Below, in pieces: positions 1-11,215 of a stretch of DNA of 64,000 bases. Numbering within the stretch: position 1 is the stretch's first letter; every line of letters begins with the position of its first letter. The position numbers and the translations under genes were made by a program. The stretch is taken from positions 1 through 64,000 of the forward strand of contig QNQO01001173.1 in assembly GCA_003290165.1 (NCBI GenBank). Reading direction: 5' to 3'. Under the pieces are notes generated by a model that did no database searches, was not told the DNA's origin, and saw only the letters and a list, made by a program, of their open reading frames with translations. The stretch is from Berberis thunbergii (lineage: Eukaryota > Streptophyta > Magnoliopsida > Ranunculales > Berberidaceae).

Positions 1-850
1 TAGAATCAAACAATTGTATGCATTCTTCAATTAAGTTTATGCTTACATTTTTGCCTAAACTGTGTATACATTTTTCCATTAGGCTTATGAATTACAAGGT
101 CGATACCATCTTTTGGACCACATTAGACTATCTTTGTTACTAATGAGGTGTTTATATATATGCTCACATTCAAGTCTACCAACTATAAGTGTTGGGGCAT
201 ACTATTATAACCACGCATGCAAACATATATTGGATTGAATACTTCAATTTTAGGGCATATGGCATCCCATATTTTGACGAAATTAAGTAATAATATACTC
301 ATTTGTCAAGAACCTTACGATGAACTCCAAATAAATCTTGTTGATTGAAAATCTGGAATTTATTCGATGAGTACGGAATCAACTGTACTGAAAAATATAT
401 GGTATTATGGTCAGCTCGAAGGATCCTAAAATTGAAAGCGGAAAAGTGAGTGGTCTATAACCAACCCCAAGAGGAGCGTACCACACTCTCTCTGCTAAAA
501 TACCCTCTCTATTTTTTTTTAGCAGACCCTAAACCATACGCGCCAAATAGCAAGCCTCGACTCCCAAAGAATCTGTCATGGACCTGGTGGACGATAATAT
601 CCTTATCACCAGGAACTTACAAGAAAGTAATAATAAAATCAATGAATCTGTCATCATATAAACATGGGAAGAGTTTGGCTTGAGGTTGATCGATGTAATC
701 CCTTAACACCGATATATTCTCATATTATTATTCTTGTAAGTTCTGGTGGAATAAGATATCATCCGCCAGGTTCATGACTGGTAGGATATAAATCCAGACA
801 TAGGGATTAAACCACCACAGTCTTAACTATCCAATCAGCTATCATTAAAA
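1..850 (+). repeat. Tail of the X module, copy 1 (partial)
   Basis: This stretch closely matches 45940-46830 in the same orientation, and 7265-7600 in inverted orientation. No coding potential is seen. The X coding part, which precedes the tail in other copies, would lie left of the window. It is the left flank of RLK-1. Confidence 0.85.
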
Positions 851-891
851 CTGGAGGCTTCCCCTTCTGGCTGCAAGTTCAAAGCAGGGGC

Positions 892-1075
892 GGAGGAGGC
901 GGCCTGCGGTGTGGGGGAGGCGGCCTACGGGTGCTTGCTCGGTTTGACTGCGGCTGCTCGCCTCCTCCTTTTAAACACATAATCTAAAAAAAGGTGTTTT
1001 AAAGAGGAGGACAAATATATATTTCACCCTTCAAGACAGTCAAATCTCGTTGGTTTCCCAAACCAACTAGATTTC
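892..1075. repeat. Foldback element, CCTCTTTAAACA family (copy D, degraded)
   Basis: The core is a short hairpin in which a CCTTTTAAACACAT arm faces a GTGTTTTAAAGAGG arm. The same core and the same right side (CAGxCAG, then a GGTTTTCC-like stretch) occur three times in 33770-34735. The left arm of this copy is replaced by a GGCGGCCTxCGG direct repeat. It behaves like a small non-coding mobile element. Confidence 0.55.
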
Positions 1076-1640
1076 TCTTTTAAAAGTAAAACCATAACAA
1101 TGCGTCCCGTTAATATTCTCATTAACTTCACCCACAACAACGTTTTAAAAGCCAAACCATAGCCTTGCATTTCGCCATAAATAAACAATCAATCCTCCTT
1201 AAAACACAATTATCAGATTTTCCATTTCAATTTCCCTCCATATCTTTTGCAATTTCTCCATAATTTATTTTCTTCGTATTTATTTTCTCACATAATTTTT
1301 TTCTCAAATAATTCACTCAAGACTTTAGTATTTGTCCTCAAGATTTAATAGAACTTAAGATAAAAAAGAACGAATGGTACAATAATAAATTGTTTGTCTC
1401 CAGTCAAACAAGAAAAAGTATTAGTTAACAGTGTTCTTAAATCATAAGATTAGTAAGGCCTTATACTAGTGTTTTTCTCTTTAAAGAGAAATTATATTGA
1501 ATTGTCTTATTTTTATTTGATACAAAGATTAAGGGATTCTTAAAATTCCGCTTCTCTCTCTCTCTCTCTTAAAAAAAAAAAAAAAAAAAAACAGGTTCAC
1601 ATTTAAGAAGATGAATCTTCTTATTTTTATATTTAAGATA

Positions 1641-1830
1641 AGAGCAGTTTTACATGGCGAGGAAATGAGCGAGGGAAGAGAGGTGGCGGGGTGGGAACAG
1701 TTCACCACCCTCGAGATATGTGTCCAAAAATTGATGACACACATCCGAGAGAAGGTGAACGGTTTCCACCCCGCCACCTCCCTCCCCTCGCTCATTTCCT
1801 CGCCCACTTCTTCGACATTTAGAATTTCTG
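1641..1830. mobile_element. Foldback MITE with 8-bp target duplication
   Basis: Arms of about 45 bp (1659-1705 and 1757-1805) are inverted repeats containing GAGGAAATGAGCGAGG. The element is flanked by TTAAGATA at 1633-1640 and 1831-1838. The inverted copies of the surrounding block near 9310-9350 lack it, which gives an empty site. An 8-bp duplication suggests the hAT superfamily. Confidence 0.8.
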
Positions 1831-1954
1831 TTAAGATAAACCCTGCTTGCTAAAAAAAATAAAATGCATGACAATCGGGTCTATAGCAACCCGAATGGGT
1901 TCAAGCTATTTTTGGGACCACACGAACCTCATACCTTCACCATAACTTTCCATC

Positions 1955-2050
1955 CACGTGTCACCTCCTCTCCCCACTCTATATTCGGTTAGTTACTTTC
2001 AAACGTACGATGGTGCCCCCATTACCCGCCACGTGGTCGCAACTCACGTG
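1955..2050 (+). promoter_or_regulatory. Cluster of three G-box/ABRE-type CACGTG motifs
   Basis: CACGTG occurs at 1955-1960, 2030-2035 and 2045-2050, about 400-500 bp before the RLK-1 start codon. Three copies in 96 bp are far above chance. CACGTG cores bind bZIP and bHLH factors. The inverted block copy near 9100-9200 keeps the motifs. Regulation of RLK-1 through them is inference. Confidence 0.5.
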
Positions 2051-2378
2051 TCATTAACAAACGGGTTCGAATCTAATGACTGTTACATTTGCGTCGGAGA
2101 AACCAACGGAGAAAATTATCACATACTGCTTGGTCTGAAATGAACAATGTACAGTAAAAAAAACTTAACTTTATAATGGACGTAGACGTCTTACCTACTA
2201 CATCCATGCATCTCGACTCGACTTGGGAAGACTATAGCTACCTAGACTATGAAATGTATTATGTGTGGTTCTAGTGATCAATTGATCATCAGTTGTTGTT
2301 GATTAATTAGCATGTCCCGAAGTCTACCAATTCAAGTTCGTTACAACACTATATCAATTGGGCTTATGTGCAGAAGCC

Positions 2379-2385
2379 TATATAT
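2379..2385 (+). promoter_or_regulatory. Possible TATA box of RLK-1
   Basis: TATATAT lies about 70 bp upstream of the ATG at 2456, a plausible distance for a short 5' leader. A similar TATATATA string lies upstream of RLK-3 near 55935. No transcript evidence is available. Confidence 0.4.
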
Positions 2386-2455
2386 CTATTGATTTATGTC
2401 TGTCTTTCTTTAAGTCATCTCCTTCGTTATAAATTGCTTTTCCTGAAGAACAACG

Positions 2456-5400
2456 ATGAGTTGGTCTTGCTTTCCAATCTTGGTACTCATACTGATGCTA
2501 CGGAGCAGCATCAGCTCACTCACCACAGTTGCCTTCTCCAATGTCAATGCTGAACTAGATCATCTGGCATTACTAGCCTTGAAAGCAAAGATTAATGATG
2601 ATCCACTCAAGGTATTGAATTCGTGGAATGACTCCATCCACTACTGTAACTGGACGGGGGTCACATGCGGTAGTCGCCATCGTGACAGGGTCACAGTCCT
2701 GGACTTGCTATCAAAGAAGCTTGAAGGTACCCTCTCCCCCTACATAGGAAACCTCTCATTTCTTCGAGAAATTTGGCTTGGTGAGAATGCCTTTCACGGT
2801 CCAATTCCCAAAGAAATTGGTCGATTGTTCCGATTAGAGGTCATTTCTCTAGCTTACAATTCCTTCGATCATGAAATCCCTACTAATCTCACTTATTGTT
2901 CCAAACTTCAAGTAGTCAATCTAACACGCAATCATCTCACCGGGGAGGATTCCAATCCAGCTCACCTATCTATCAGAGCTTACTCGGTTGATTCTTAGCA
3001 ATAATAAACTAGAAGGACACATTCCATCAATGTTAGGAAATCTCACTGCCCTTTCTCTATTTGATATTAGTAACAACGGTTACACTGGAAGCATTCCTAA
3101 AGATCTATGCCAGATCCAAAGCTTAAAACGTTTTCATGTTAGTTTCAATAAACTGAATGGCACAGTTCCTTCTTGTCTTTACAATCTGTCACATATCACA
3201 TTTTTTTCAATAGCCTCTAACCAGCTAGATGGAATCCTTCCTTCAAATATCGGTCTTACACTTCCTAATCTCAAAAGTTTTTTGGTTGGACACAATAAAC
3301 TCAAAGGTCTCATCCCATTATCATTTTTCAATGCTTCAAGCCTTGAACATTTAGCATTTCCTGTAAACCAATTTACAGGACATGTTCCAAGAAACTTGGG
3401 ACTGCTTCAAGGTCTTAGTAGACTATATCTTCATTCAAATCAACTGGGAGGTGACTTGCACTTTATCACTTCATTAACCAATTGCACCAACTTAGAAGTG
3501 TTATCTATTAGCAATAATTCTTTCAAAGGGCCAATGCCTAGCTCAATTGGAAATCTCTCCACCAAACTTACTCGTCTATATTTAGGAGGTAATCAAATAT
3601 ATGGAAGCATCCAAGCTTCAATTGGGAACCTTGTGAATTTGCGCATCCTTTCCATTGCAAACAACCCTATTACAGGTGATATCTCCAAACTCATTGGAGT
3701 ATTTCCTAAAATGGAAAGACTGTCTTTGCACAACAATCAATTCTCTGGAAAAATTCATGATTCCTTCAATCATAATTCAACTCAATTAACCATTCTACGC
3801 TTGAGTGAGAACAAGCTACTTGGAAAAATACCTCCTAGTCTTGCAAGTTGTCAAAGTTTATCACAACTTTATCTTTCAAACAATAGGCTCAGAGGTACTA
3901 TTCCAAAACAACTTTTTCAACTTCCATCTCTTATGAACACCCTCAACTTATCTAACAATGCTCTGAGTGGTCCCTTACCATCCGAAGTAAGTAACTTGAC
4001 CAAACTTGTGCAATTCGACCTCTCCAATAACAAAATTTCTGGAAATATACCAACCACACTTGGCAAATGTTTGACTTTAGAATACCTTTCCATAAGCCAA
4101 AACTTGTTTACGGGAAGCATTCCTCAGTCATTGAGTGCTTTGAAAGGTCTAAAACAACTCAATCTTTCTCGCAACAAGTTATCCGGGGAGATTCCGCCAT
4201 ATCTGGAGAATTTTACTTATCTAATTCAGTTGGATTTGTCTTATAATGACTTGGAGGGTTCTGTTCCAAAGGTTGGTGTCTTTGTCAATGCTACTGCGGT
4301 TTCACTTGTCGGAAATAGTAAGCTTTGCGCAGGTGTTGTTGAACTCAAGTTGCCTCCATGCCAGAATCATAAGAAGGGAGGAAATTCACATTTTCTCAAA
4401 GTGGCTATACTTGTGATTGTTGTAAGCATTTGCGTGGTTGTACTATTGTTCTTAATTTTCTCGTGTTACCAAAAAAAGTATCAAAAGTAAAGCCTACTTC
4501 AGAATCGTTATTTATTAATCAATTCACAAGGATTACTTATGCGGAACTTCTTGAGGCAACTAACAGATTTTCAGCTGACAATTTAATTGGTATTGGAAGC
4601 TTTGGTTCAGTGTATAAAGCTATTCTTTCCCAAGCAATTGTTGCGGTTAAGGTAATAAATCTTCAACAACAAGGGGCTTTTAAGAGTTTTATGTCTGAAT
4701 GCAATGCCTTGAAAAATATTCGACATCGGAATCTACTCAAGATAATCACAGCTTGTTCGGGAGTCGACTTTCAAGGAAATGATTTCAAAGCACTAGTTTT
4801 TGAATTCATGCCCAACGGACGTTTAGAGGGGTGGTTGCATCCAAAGAGAAATAGTCAAGATAAGTTAAAGAACTTGAACTTCTTACAAAGGATGAACATA
4901 GCTATTGATGTCGCTTATGCGTTGGACTATCTTCACAACCATTGCCAACCGACAATTATCCATTGTGATCTAAAGCCAAGCAATGTTCTCCTGGATGATG
5001 ACATGAGAGCTCATGTGGCTGATTTTGGTTTAGCAAAGATTTTCTCAAACACTGCTTACAATTCTTTGCAAAGCCAAGGTAGTTCTGTTGCAATAAAGGG
5101 ATCAATCGGTTATGTTGCTCCTGGTAAGAATCTTATAATACCTTTCTTTAATCCGTGGTTATTAGGTTTTTCATTTCATATGAAACCATTTTTTTTCCAC
5201 TTTTGGAGTCAACATCCATAACTTATTGCATATCACCATCACTTGGTCGACCATTTTATCTGACACTCTTAACAGTGTTGTAGCATATTCTACTCAAATC
5301 TTTACTTTTTCAATATTTCACATCAATTTATGAAATTTGCCTACTTAATTTAAGGTTTTTTTATGATCATTTTTACCATTTTATTATATTGAACAATCAA

Positions 5401-5907
5401 TGCATATGTAATGACCTTAAAAATTGAGCTCCATGTCAAATTTCGATTTGATTTCTTCAAACTTAATGAAGCTTAAATTACATGTTTAGAAATGTAAAAC
5501 TTTTATGATTTGCAGAATATGGAATGGGTGGCGAGGTGACCATACAAGGAGACGTTTACAGTTACGGGATTTTGTTACTGGAGTTGTTTACTGGAAAGAA
5601 ACCAACGGATGAGATGTTTCAAAATGGACAAAATCTCCATGATTTTGCAAAAGTAGCTTTACCTGAACGAGTTGCGACTATTGTGGATCCTACCTTGTTG
5701 TTAGAAAGCACTTGCGAATCTATCAACATTGCAAAACAGAGTAACCAAAGGACTATAGAGGAGAAGTGTTTGGATTCAGTGATAAGACTTGGAGTTGCAT
5801 GTTCTTTGGAATCTCCTATTAAACGCATGAAGATTGAAGAAGTCGTCACCAAATTGCATCATGTGAGAGACCATTTTGAAGGTGTTTTTGGAATCCATCA
5901 AGAGTGA
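2456..5907 (+). pseudogene. RLK-1: LRR receptor-like kinase, subfamily XII (FLS2/EFR/Xa21-like), two frameshifts
   Basis: Expected role: a plasma-membrane pattern-recognition receptor with an outside LRR domain and an inside Ser/Thr kinase. In order the reading shows a signal peptide (residues 1-24), an LRRNT cap with CNWTGVTC, about 20 plant-type LRRs, one membrane helix (VAILVIVVSICVVVLLFLIF) and a kinase. The kinase has the glycine loop GIGSFGSV, AVKV, HCDLKPSN and DFGLAK. The HCD in place of HRD marks a non-RD kinase, typical of immune receptors. Exon 1 ends at 5123, the intron is 5124-5515 (GT-AG, phase 1), and exon 2 runs 5516-5907. A full reading would be about 1,020 residues, normal for the family. 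Two breaks are seen: one extra base near 2946 in LRR 3-4, and one base missing from the A run at 4471-4477 just after the membrane helix (7 A here, 8 in RLK-2). Either a recent pseudogene or assembly errors. Confidence 0.93.
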
Positions 5908-6216
5908 GAAATGGTAGACGAAGATGGTGTAGTGTTCGGTTGTTTGTACGAGTGGTGAAGTTTATTTGTTTTTGCTAAAAGAAGCATATTACTTATTTTG
6001 TTGTGAACTTTGTTTGTGTTTCTAGAATTATCATAAATTTACCATGTTCTTATTGTTTATTAAATTTTTATCAAGGGATACTTCTTGTATAATGTGGAAA
6101 TATCAAATAATGTATGATTCAAGTCTTATAAATGAGATGTTTGTTTTAGTAGTGTTTTGTTGAGGAGTCATTGAAGATTCCTGAAGTTGAGGTCCTCATT
6201 TTCTCTTCTACTTAGG

Positions 6217-6640
6217 TGTGGACACGGTTCGGGTTGAGGCCTATTTTGGTCCCAGTCCCGGTTCAGTCAATCGGGAACAGTCCGGGTCAGAAAAACCACT
6301 TTTTTTTTGGATGACCCAGTTGGACCCGAATTTGTTTGGAACCGAAACAGTCTGGGTCGAGAGCATGCCTACCCGATTTGTTCATTTTCCAATTCAGTTA
6401 GCCAATTTTTTTTGCGCTTGATTTACCAGAGGCCCAAAATGATTCATTTCATCATTTTCTGGGCTTGACTCATTAATCATCTCATTTCATCAATTTTTGG
6501 CTCAGGATGACTAGTAATCATCTCATGTGTTTGGTTAGGCATTAGGTTGGGTTTTGATAAAACATTGGGTTAGGCTTGGATTTGCTAATAACGGGGTTTG
6601 GATTTAGACATGATTTATGGAGGTGGTCTTACTCTCTCTC
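6217..6640. mobile_element. hAT-like remnant in the RLK-1 3' flank
   Basis: The segment starts with a GGTGTGGACACGGTTCGGG-type end and matches, inverted, the right part of the 587-bp element at 17509-18095 downstream of RLK-2. It shows that the two genes share their 3' flank, so the insertion predates their duplication. The other end is not recognisable here. Confidence 0.5.
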
Positions 6641-6735
6641 TTGTTTGTTTGCTCATCATCGACACTCTTCAGTCTTCACAGTAGCATGTTTCAGCTAACA
6701 ATTGGACGGTAACATTCTTAATATTAACAGTTGTC

Positions 6736-6810
6736 CACCAATTGAAGCTCAGTTGATCGGACATCAACTCTCCTTTTAAGAGGTCGCAGGTTTGAGACTC
6801 ACCAGTTAAG
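6736..6810 (+). repeat. Possible tRNA-derived SINE head
   Basis: An A-box-like AGCTCAGTTGATCGG at about 6747-6760 is followed by a B-box-like GGTTTGAGACTC at 6789-6800 at tRNA spacing. No acceptor stem pairs convincingly, so it is not called a tRNA. It may be a SINE head or chance. Confidence 0.3.
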
Positions 6811-7264
6811 ATTTTGTGAGTTTTCACCTTATTATTAGAAGCACATGTGTTTCGCCGTGGATAAGCCGTTTTCATGCAAGGTGGAGACAACGGACCGGAG
6901 CGAAAGCAAGTCTCCCTGCGAGATAGAGGCGACGAGGATATTAAGTGGCAACAATATTGTAGCCTTCGGGTCTGGTTTGGTAAACCCTATAGGGTCAGTT
7001 ATATAGCCTTCGGACATGGATTACAACGCAGAGGATATTAAGTGGCGACAATATTGTAGCAATCGGGTTTGGTTTGGTAAACCCTATGAACATTTGAACT
7101 CGCAGAGAGTTTTTACTAAAATCCAATGTACAACAACATTGACACATAAAATATGTTTCTCTTGTACTATTTTTGAAACTTTGTTTTAATCATATTTATT
7201 TATTTATTTTAAAAATTAAATTATCAGTGATTTATTTTTTTGCCCCCCTTTGTCTGCAATCCTG

Positions 7265-7990
7265 ACTCCGTCCCTGATAATACCATATTTTTTTCAGTAC
7301 AGTTGATTTCGTACTCATCGAATAAATTCCAGATTTTCAATCTACAATATTTTTTTGGAGTTCATCGTAAGTTTCTTGACAAATGAGTATATTATTACTT
7401 AATTTCGTCAAAATATGGATGACATATGGCCTAAAATTTATAATTATAATATTATATTAATGATAACTAGGCATAAAATTTACTATCTCATAGTTGGTAG
7501 ACTTGATGTGAGCATTAACACCTCATTAAACAAAGATAGTCCCATGGATTCAGACGGCCGTATAGATTACATCTAAGTGGTCAAATTTTGTATCCACCTG
7601 TAAATCATAAGCCTGATTGAAAATATGTATCCACAGTTAGGCAAAAAAGTATGTATCAAAAGCTTAATGGAAGCATGCATAGAAAACAATCAACTAAAAA
7701 TAAGAACTTAAATCAACTAAAATTTATACACGTACAGTCAATCAACTAAAAACCAAACACCAAACATAAAAAGAAAAACAATTATAAAATTGATTGATAA
7801 TTGCCGTCGCTTGAAATGATAGAGATTTGGCAGAAATTGTCCAACAATACCAAGTTTTCAAAAATTGATTCATCAAATATAATAAGAATTCTTTGACAAA
7901 TTAATATTGGGACTGATCAATGGCATTCCTTGGTCTAGATTATAGTCCACCACTTCTTTAACTGTATCAACAACCTGCAGAGGTAACAAT
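7265..7990 (-). repeat. Tail of the X module, inverted copy
   Basis: Inverted match to 1-430 and to 45690-46380. It adjoins the X coding part at 7900-8401, in the same order as the plus-strand copies at 45000 and 63230. No ORF of interest. Confidence 0.85.
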
Positions 7991-8401
7991 TGCTGATGAC
8001 TTAGCAGTGAACTTTATATAAATGTATTATGAAGATCATCAATTAAAATTGCAGAATTCAACATATCAACTTACTAAATCTGCTGGAAATTTCACATGGT
8101 TATCTTTTCCATTGAAAACCCCGTCTTCGTCAAAATAGAGAACCAAGGATGTTCTGCCTGAAAAATATATTAGTGTCGCATTCAACTTATTGAGATCATG
8201 CATTGAGTAATGCAGGCCGAACACCATCCTAATTTTCTGTAAGTGCGGATCAAGGTTATCTACATAGAAATGAGAAGAATTCTGAAATATCCCAAAGACA
8301 GCATTTAGGTAAAATACCAAGACTACATGCTTGTCAATATCTACATAGAAATGACAAGAATTCTGAAATATTCCAAAGACGGCATTTAGGTAAAATACCA
8401 A
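7900..8401 (-). pseudogene. X gene fragment, copy A (unknown family)
   Basis: This is the best-preserved reading of X. An open frame from 8401 to 8075 contains two copies of a 27-residue unit (VLVFYLNAVFGIFQNS core). It then runs through LDPHLQKIRMVFGL and LYFDEDGVFNGKDNHVKFP to a GTAAGT donor at 8074. The next exon begins at 7974 after a TGCAG acceptor and encodes VVDTVKEVVDY. This copy does not stop at the position where copies B and C do. I do not recognise the family. The splice-like signals and the frame kept over about 110 codons suggest descent from a real host gene. Confidence 0.5.
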
Positions 8402-8671
8402 GACTACATGCTTGTCAAATTGTATTTAGGAGCAAGGACAACGACCAATGATAATTTAGGATATCATGGTGCCAAAAAATGTTCACCTTTTCCCATTTCC
8501 TCTAAGCTTTTACAGTTTATGAAAGGAGCATCTGCAGTGTTCTGCTCTTGTTGCCACTCGAGATTTGATGAAGAAAAATAGACAGATTTGATGGTGGCAA
8601 AGATTTGATTTCTTCAAATTTAATGAGCGTAAATTACCTGTTTATAGTTGTAAAATTTTTATGATTTGCAG

Positions 8672-8796
8672 ATTATGGAATGGGTGGTGAGGTGTGCATG
8701 CAAGGAGACGTGTACAGTCACGGGATATTGTTAATAGAGTTGTTTACTAGAAAAAAAAACCCAACAAATGACATGTTTGAAAATGGATAAAATCTT
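8672..8796 (+). pseudogene. RLK exon 2 fragment (kinase C-lobe)
   Basis: After intron sequence and a TTTGCAG acceptor, the frame gives YGMGGEVCMQGDVYSHGILL and then ELFTRK, the start of RLK exon 2. It ends abruptly after AAAATCTT and is fused to an inverted copy of the RLK upstream block. The X copy sits next to it at 7900-8401. It matches the exon broken by retroelements at 41759-44929. Confidence 0.85.
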
Positions 8797-8839
8797 ACGT
8801 AGTTAAGGCGTCTACGTCCATTATAAAGTTAAATTTTTT

Positions 8840-8983
8840 CAGTTTTTCCTAAGTGCATTGGTATTTTGCACTGATTTTTTGCCTGGTGCAATTAGCTACC
8901 GTTCAATTGCATCGAAATAAGTATTATTTCTTATCTCAATGCAAAAAATCAGTACAAAATACCAGCGCACTGTAGAAACTCTC
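8840..8983. mobile_element. Small foldback MITE
   Basis: Two arms of about 40 bp sharing GGTATTTTGNACTGATTTTT are inverted around a short centre. The element splits the inverted upstream block between 8839 and 8984; the related sequence at 11130-11190 is continuous there. The A/T-rich target hides the exact duplication. Confidence 0.7.
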
Positions 8984-8984
8984 A

Positions 8985-9915
8985 AAAAAAATTTACTGTA
9001 CATTGTTCATTTCAGACCAAGCAATCTGTGATAATTTTCTCCATTGGTTTCTCCGAGGCAAATGTAACAGTCATTAGATTCGAACCCGTTTGTTAATGAC
9101 ACGTGAGTGGCGACCACGTGGCGGGTAATGGGGGCACCATCGTACGTTTGAAAGGAACCCACCGAATAAAGGAGTGGGGAGAAGAGGTGACACGTGGATG
9201 GAAAGTTATAGTGAAGGTTCGTGTGGGTCCCAAAAATAGCCTAAACCCATTCGGGTTGCTATAGACCCGATTGTCATACAACTTTTTTTTTTTTTTTTTT
9301 TTTTAGCAAGCAGGGTTTAAATTTCCCTTAACCTTTATCTTAAATATAAAAATAAAAAGATTCATCTTCTTAAATGTGAACCAGTTTTTTTTTTTTTTTT
9401 TTTGTGTGAGAGAGGAAGCGGAATTTTAAAGATCCCTTAATCTTTGTATTATATAAAAATAAGACAATTCAAATATAATTTCTCTTTAAGGAGAAAAACA
9501 CTAAGTATAAAGCCTTACTAATCTTATGATTTAAGAACACTGTTAACTAATTACTTTTTCTTATTTGACTTGGAGACAAACAATTTATTATTTGTACTAT
9601 TTGTTCCTTTTTTTTTTTAAAGCTCTATTAAATCTTTGAGGACAAATGCTGAAGTTTTGAGTGTAATTATTTGAAAAAAAAGATTATGTGAGAAAATAAA
9701 TTATGGAGAAATTGAAAAAGATATGGAGGGAAATTGAAATGGAAAATCTGATAATTGCGTTTTAAGGAGAATTGATTATTTGATTTATGGCGAAATGCAA
9801 GGCTATGGTTTGGCTTTTAAAACGTTGTTGTGATGGAGTTAATAAGAACATTAACGGGACGCAGGGTTATGGTTCGACTTTTAAAATGGTGTTGTGGTGG
9901 AGTTAATGAGATCAT
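8985..9915 (-). repeat. Inverted copy of the RLK-1 upstream block
   Basis: Reverse-complement match to 1080-2160, including the three CACGTG motifs near 9100-9200, but without the MITE at 1641-1830. It carries a poly-T run at about 9283-9304. It is a promoter-like block without its gene. Confidence 0.8.
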
Positions 9916-10329
9916 TAAATTGACTAACTGTGTAGTTTCCATGCAACCAAACACACCCTACGATCTCATGTTAAACCAAAATAACCATATCAATGCATAG
10001 CTCACATCATAGATGATGAAAATGCTAGAATCAATCAACAATAGCTCTAACTTGTTTATTGGTATTGGCGGATGTGATCTTTTACCTCTCTATCCCTTTT
10101 CAAAAATAGTATAAATGAAAAAGAATGTAACACAGAAAATCTGATTTTTCATAGATGTGCTAGAGAATGGATTGATAAATGTTCGTCAAATTTTTTTTAT
10201 ATATAAATAAAAAAAAAGATAAATGTTTGTGAATGGACAAAACTGTTTTTAGGTTTTATTAAACGTTTATGCGGCACATTAATTGTACAGTGCAATGAAG
10301 GACTATTGGTAATCTGCCGTGTTGAATTT

Positions 10330-10890
10330 ATTGAGTGATTTTACCAAAACTTTGAGTTCATTAGCTCGAAGATACAACCATTTAAGCTTCGATAGAAAGG
10401 TAAGCTCAACTGGAATCCCCCGTGAGAGATGATTGAATTGAAAATAAATTATGTGAAGTTTAGAGCAATACGTAAGATTGGTAGTAATTTCGTGATCAAA
10501 GGAATTGCGAGCTAAAAAAAACAGACCTCTAATCGGAACAATCGATCAATTTCTTTGGGAATTGGACCGTGAAAGGCATTCTCACCAAGCCAAATTTCTC
10601 GAATAAATGAGAGGTTTCCTATGTAGGGGAGAGGGTACCTTCAAGCTTCTTTGATAGCAAGTGGCGACGACCGCATGTAACCCCCGTTCAGTTACAGTAG
10701 TGGATGGAGTCATTCCACGAATTCAATGCCTTGAGTGGATCATCATTAATCTTTGCTTTCAAGGCTCTTAATGCCAGATGATCTGGTTCAAAGTTGACAT
10801 CGGAGATGGCAAGGCAATTGTGGTGAGTGAGTTGATGTTGCTCCATAGCAGCAGTATGAGCACCAAGATTGGAAAGCAATACCAACTCAT
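10330..10890 (-). pseudogene. RLK 5' fragment (signal peptide, LRRNT, first LRRs)
   Basis: The start codon at 10890 opens the same signal peptide as RLK-1. A small insertion after it shifts the frame before the LRRNT (PDHLALRALKAKINDDPLK at about 10720-10790). The W of CNWTGV is a stop, and roughly 27 bases are missing after it. The LRR part is recognisable down to about 10380. The upstream flank to 11215 is also shared with RLK-1. Clearly dead. Confidence 0.85.
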
Positions 10891-11215
10891 CATTGTTCTT
10901 CTGGAAAACCAATTTATAACGAATGAGAGGACTTAAAAAAAATACATAAATCAGTTGATAACTTGATATATATACTATAGTGTCAGAACGAACTTGACTT
11001 GGTAGACTTCGGGACATGCTAATTAATCAACAATAATTGATGATAAATTGATCAGTAGAACCACACATATACATTTCATAGTTCAGGTAGCTAAAGTCTT
11101 CCAAAGTCGAGATGCATGGATGTAGTTAGACGTCTACGTCCATTACAAAGTTAAATTTTTGTACTGTACATTGTTCATTTCAGACTAAGCAATGTGTGAT
11201 AATTAGATTCAAAAG
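10891..11215 (-). repeat. RLK promoter copy, inverted relative to 2125-2455
   Basis: Contains the GACTTGGTAGACTTCGGG motif and the TTGATCAGT motif found upstream of every RLK 5' end in the window, in the orientation of the fragment at 10890. Confidence 0.75.

Larger units (their letters stand above)
1080..2160 (+). repeat. RLK-1 upstream block, also present twice in inverted orientation
   Basis: The block upstream of RLK-1 is found inverted at 8985-9915 and, in part, at 12510-13010. It contains a (CT)n/(A)n run at 1551-1591 and a MITE at 1641-1830 that is absent from the inverted copies. The copies define a duplicated promoter-proximal module of the RLK family. Confidence 0.85.

Noticed and set aside
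2368..2553. Upstream open frame overlapping the RLK-1 start
   Set aside because: It is the RLK-1 signal-peptide region in another frame; similar shadows occur in the other RLK copies.
6736..6810. tRNA gene
   Set aside because: A- and B-box-like words are present but no acceptor or anticodon stem pairs properly.
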